In this document: in pieces, positions 61,301 to 64,000 of the stretch | How the letters are laid out: the number at the start of each line of letters is the position of its first letter | How positions within the stretch are numbered: the first letter of the stretch is position 1 | NCBI GenBank assembly: GCA_944989445.1 | Contig: CALYLW010000553.1 | Location: forward strand, 305,878-369,877 | Reading direction: 5' to 3' | Origin: Ampullaceana balthica | Lineage: Eukaryota; Mollusca; Gastropoda; Lymnaeidae | Length of the DNA stretch: 64,000 bases | Notes under the pieces: model-generated | The model's database searches: none | What the model was told of the DNA's origin: nothing | What the model saw: only the letters and a program-made list of their open reading frames with translations | Program-made: the position numbers and the translations under genes

Positions 61301-61308
61301 GTATTAAA

Positions 61309-62070
61309 TAGAGCTGTTAACCACCAATTTAAATGTAATCGATAACTTTTGAAAAATTATCGATTATGTATAATCGTTTGTTTCGATGAAAGCAAAAAAT
61401 TAAAAATTTATGACGTCATAAGAAACACTTATTAAAAGTTCTTGTTGAAAATCTAAATAACACTGGAATGTCTCCTTTAATGTCATCTTTTAACCAACTA
61501 CGCAGAAAGACAAGTGTGTTGACATTATTTGGCTCAAGTGATGAGCAGGTCTAATTGACATTATAAACAGCCGAGCTGAACAATCATTCACATGGAACTG
61601 AGGTAACTGGTATGCAAAAAATGGTATTGGCAAGATATGACATTATCGGATTTCGGTGTTCATTTAAGTTTCCACCATTTTAGAGGGTTAAGGGATTCAG
61701 GAACTTTCATCTTCATTTTGTAACGCAGTAATTCATCAGAAGAGCTGTCGTCATTTTCTGTCTCTGAGTCAGACTCCATTGCTGCCATTAGCTTAATACG
61801 CTTTTCATTTGGTTTGATAAGTAGGCGAAGTGTTAGAACCATGGTAGGCAAACTTTATCAATATTTTGAACCTTCCCCTCAGTCAATACATGTAGTTTAA
61901 AACCAGTGTTCGTGTAATCGTCAGGTAATTTATTATTTATTGGCCGCTATTTTTTATATTATTTTTTGACTTCCAATAATTTGTAAGTGATTAATCGTTA
62001 AAAAATAATTTAATCGTTACATTTTTTTAACGCTTAATAGATAAATTAATCGTTAATTTCCTCAGCCCTA
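61309..62070 (-). mobile_element. hAT deletion derivative retaining C-terminal domain
   Basis: Flanks GTATTAAA and GTATTAAG (7/8). Right end read inwards TAGGGCTGAGGAAATTAACG, left end TAGAGCTGTTAACC; same family as 36427 and 11778. The - strand at 61660-61851 codes SLNPLKWWKLK, and further on NVNTLVFLRSWLKDD-like sequence: the hAT C-terminal dimerisation region. The BED finger and catalytic core are gone. Confidence 0.8.
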
Positions 62071-62189
62071 GTATTAAGATATTTGCTATGTTGAGGACTG
62101 ATAACTTTCAAAGAGTTTGCAATTTTTTGTTTACTTGCGCTGCGTTTAAGTCTTGTATGTTCAGTGATGATATGTCTATGTTACATGCA

Positions 62190-62275
62190 TGTTAGTCTAT
62201 TTGCCCTATTAGTCTATTTGCCCTGTTAGTCTATTTGCCCTGTTAATATATTTGCCCTGCTAGTCAATATTTTAC
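62190..62275. repeat. ~18-bp tandem repeat, 5 copies
   Basis: Copies of 'gttagtctatttgccct' with small changes. Non-coding. Confidence 0.88.
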
Positions 62276-63317
62276 TGCTTTTGTCTATTCGAACTTCTTT
62301 TTCTATCTATTTTCTCAGTATCAGCATAATTTCCATGGTAGCAATCTATTTTCATTTCTTTTTAAATCTGTCTTCATTCCCAGAAAGTCTATCTTCTTTG
62401 CTTACTAATCTATTTTCCCTGCAAGTTGAAATAAATAATTTTGGACAAAACATGAAAGGAGCCAACATTAGTACAAATTCTTAAAGGCATGCCTTATTGA
62501 ATGGCCCGGGGACCCCTGATAGGGATAAAAGCAATTTTTTGTTAAGTGACATTATTATGATGAAGAGTTTTGGCTTATTTGACGTACACATGTCCATCAG
62601 ACATAGAGATATAGGTCACACACAGCCCCAGGTTCACAGCATACACTTGTATTCCCGCAGTCGATTCAAGCCGCGTTTTTATAGCCTTCAATATTTGATC
62701 TAAATCCCCTGCTATCGGCCTTTGTAAATCTCTTTCTTTTCTTATCCCGAACAATGAGAGAGGGAAAATGCTTTTAAATAAAGCGATTTGTGCTACTTCT
62801 ATTCTTATTGGTGAAGTTTTCTTTTAAAAATTAATTATATAGGCTCGTAACAAAAGTTCCAAAACTTTTTTTGTAGACGCATACACAGAATGTTGCTTTA
62901 AGTGAGAATAACATTAGAAAAATACACACGTAACTTATATCGGACTCTTTGATAATCTTATTCTAAAGATGAAAAGACATTCTTTGATATATAGTTATTT
63001 TAACAGTATTCATGCTATATGTCTAATTCACCAACAATAAAGGTATGAGAGCGTATACCTTTCTCTGTTTTTATTTCACGGCAACTAGAATCGACACCGA
63101 TTCAATGCTATCGGGTACTCGTTTTATTTTCTTTGGAAACATTTAATTAAATGTGAAATAAACCATGAAGGATGAAAGTAAACAAATGTGCTATATGTTT
63201 TCTTTTATCTATATTAAAATGTAAAATAATCTATTGTTTTTCAAGTGAATCAAGAATAGATTTTTAAAAATTGTCAATAAGCAACATCCATACATGCAAT
63301 ATATAGTTGATTCGAGT
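62276..63317. other. Intergenic, no gene recognised
   Basis: AT-rich; nothing assignable on either strand. Confidence 0.5.
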
Positions 63318-64000
63318 TAAGGTGACATGTGACACGAGTGATGGTGACACCTGATTTCCACACCAACATGCACAGCACAGTTCTCTTCTATGGTGCCACC
63401 TCTGAACCCTTCACAGTTTGTAGCGGAGTCAAGCAGAGCTGCGTACTGGCACCAACACTCTTTGGTATCTTCTTCTCAGTGCTACTGCGACATGCTTTCG
63501 AGGACTGTTCCGAGGGTGTGAACATTCATACCAGGGCGGATGGAAGCCTATATAATATCAGCCGGCTCCGTGCGAAGAGTAAAGTGGAAACTGTATTAAT
63601 CAGAGAGTTGCTCTACGCGGATGACGCAGCTCTCACCTCACATACAGAGATAGGTCTCCAACAGCTGGTGAATACATTCTCAAAGGTATGCAAGGAATTC
63701 GGTCTAACGATAAGCATCAAAAAGACAAACTTTGTGAATCAAGGTACAGACTGCCTCCCAGCAATCTCCATTGAGGGGAAACACCTTGGATGTTGTCGAG
63801 GATTTCACCTACCTTAGCAGCAGCATCACAAGCACACTCTCCTTGGAAAAGGAAATAGAAACCAGAATTGGAAAGGCCGCATCGTTAATGGCAAGGCTAA
63901 ATAAAAGATTGTGGAACACTGCGCAGCTCACTGATAGGACGAAAATCACTGTGTACCAGGCTTGCGTGCTCAGCACATACCTTTATGGCAGAGAGTGCTG
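63318..64000 (+). mobile_element. Non-LTR retrotransposon reverse transcriptase, truncated
   Basis: Codes the central reverse transcriptase: GVKQSCVLAPTLFGIFFSVL (motif region around the 'G..QGC.L.P' block), the catalytic YADD at 63613-63624, and GLTISIKKT. A one-base shift near 63790 interrupts the frame, after which the next frame continues with EDFTYLSSSITS and runs off the window edge. The 5' end is truncated near 63320, so the first ATG is not a real start. LINE clade not assigned with confidence. Confidence 0.85.

Overview
The window is animal nuclear DNA, most probably from a mollusc (a gastropod is the best guess). The evidence is split genes with GT-AG introns, an AT-rich background full of microsatellites, minisatellites, LINE/SINE remnants and hAT-type DNA transposons, and a ParaHox (Xlox/Pdx-type) exon of lophotrochozoan flavour. 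There are no prokaryotic features and no complete intronless gene.

Only two host genes can be supported. (1) A five-exon class I adenylate-forming (AMP-binding, acyl-CoA synthetase-like) gene on the + strand, 4116-14596. Its exons join in phase to a 545-residue protein of normal family length. Intron 4 (5.6 kb) is swollen by about 87 copies of a perfect 34-bp repeat that starts six bases into the intron, followed by a transposon that contains another transposon. The stop codon lies inside the first unit of a 43-bp palindromic repeat array. (2) Exon 1 of an Xlox/Pdx1-type ParaHox gene on the - strand, 30755-31472. It ends at the family's intron position just after the FPWMK hexapeptide block. 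The homeobox exon is not visible in the remaining 30.7 kb downstream, so either intron 1 is very long and spans the oppositely oriented AMP-binding gene, or the locus is rearranged or misassembled.

The rest is repeats. 1-557: 40-bp minisatellite. 558-4072: mostly featureless, with one reversed terminal-inverted-repeat (TIR) element remnant. 14.6-30 kb: minisatellites, L2/CR1-like LINE ends, a tRNA-derived SINE sharing its 3' tail with a LINE seen elsewhere in the window, four copies (with the one at 7.6 kb) of a family ending in AAATCCCTTATAT, and several hAT elements. 31.5-41 kb: hAT MITEs, an LTR with primer-binding site, a long (TGTC)n tract, a TIR element split by a hAT, and a foldback element. 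41-51 kb: AT-rich, nearly featureless, with GC-rich unique sequence at 46.3-47.7 kb. 51.1-53.6 kb: a complete but dead ZBED/Buster-like hAT transposon with 8-bp target duplication. 53.6-55.5 kb: repeats and a second composite foldback element. 56.4-58.2 kb: 12-bp satellite open in three frames. 58.4-59.3 kb: two unrelated LINE 3' ends joined tail to tail. 61.3-62.1 kb: hAT deletion derivative. 63.3 kb to the edge: LINE reverse transcriptase with a frameshift.

The host genes show no functional link. The strongest theme is repeat biology: at least a dozen hAT-like insertions recognisable by 8-bp target duplications, nested insertions, and tandem arrays in contact with splice and stop signals of a real gene. 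All calls come from reading the sequence; no database search was possible.
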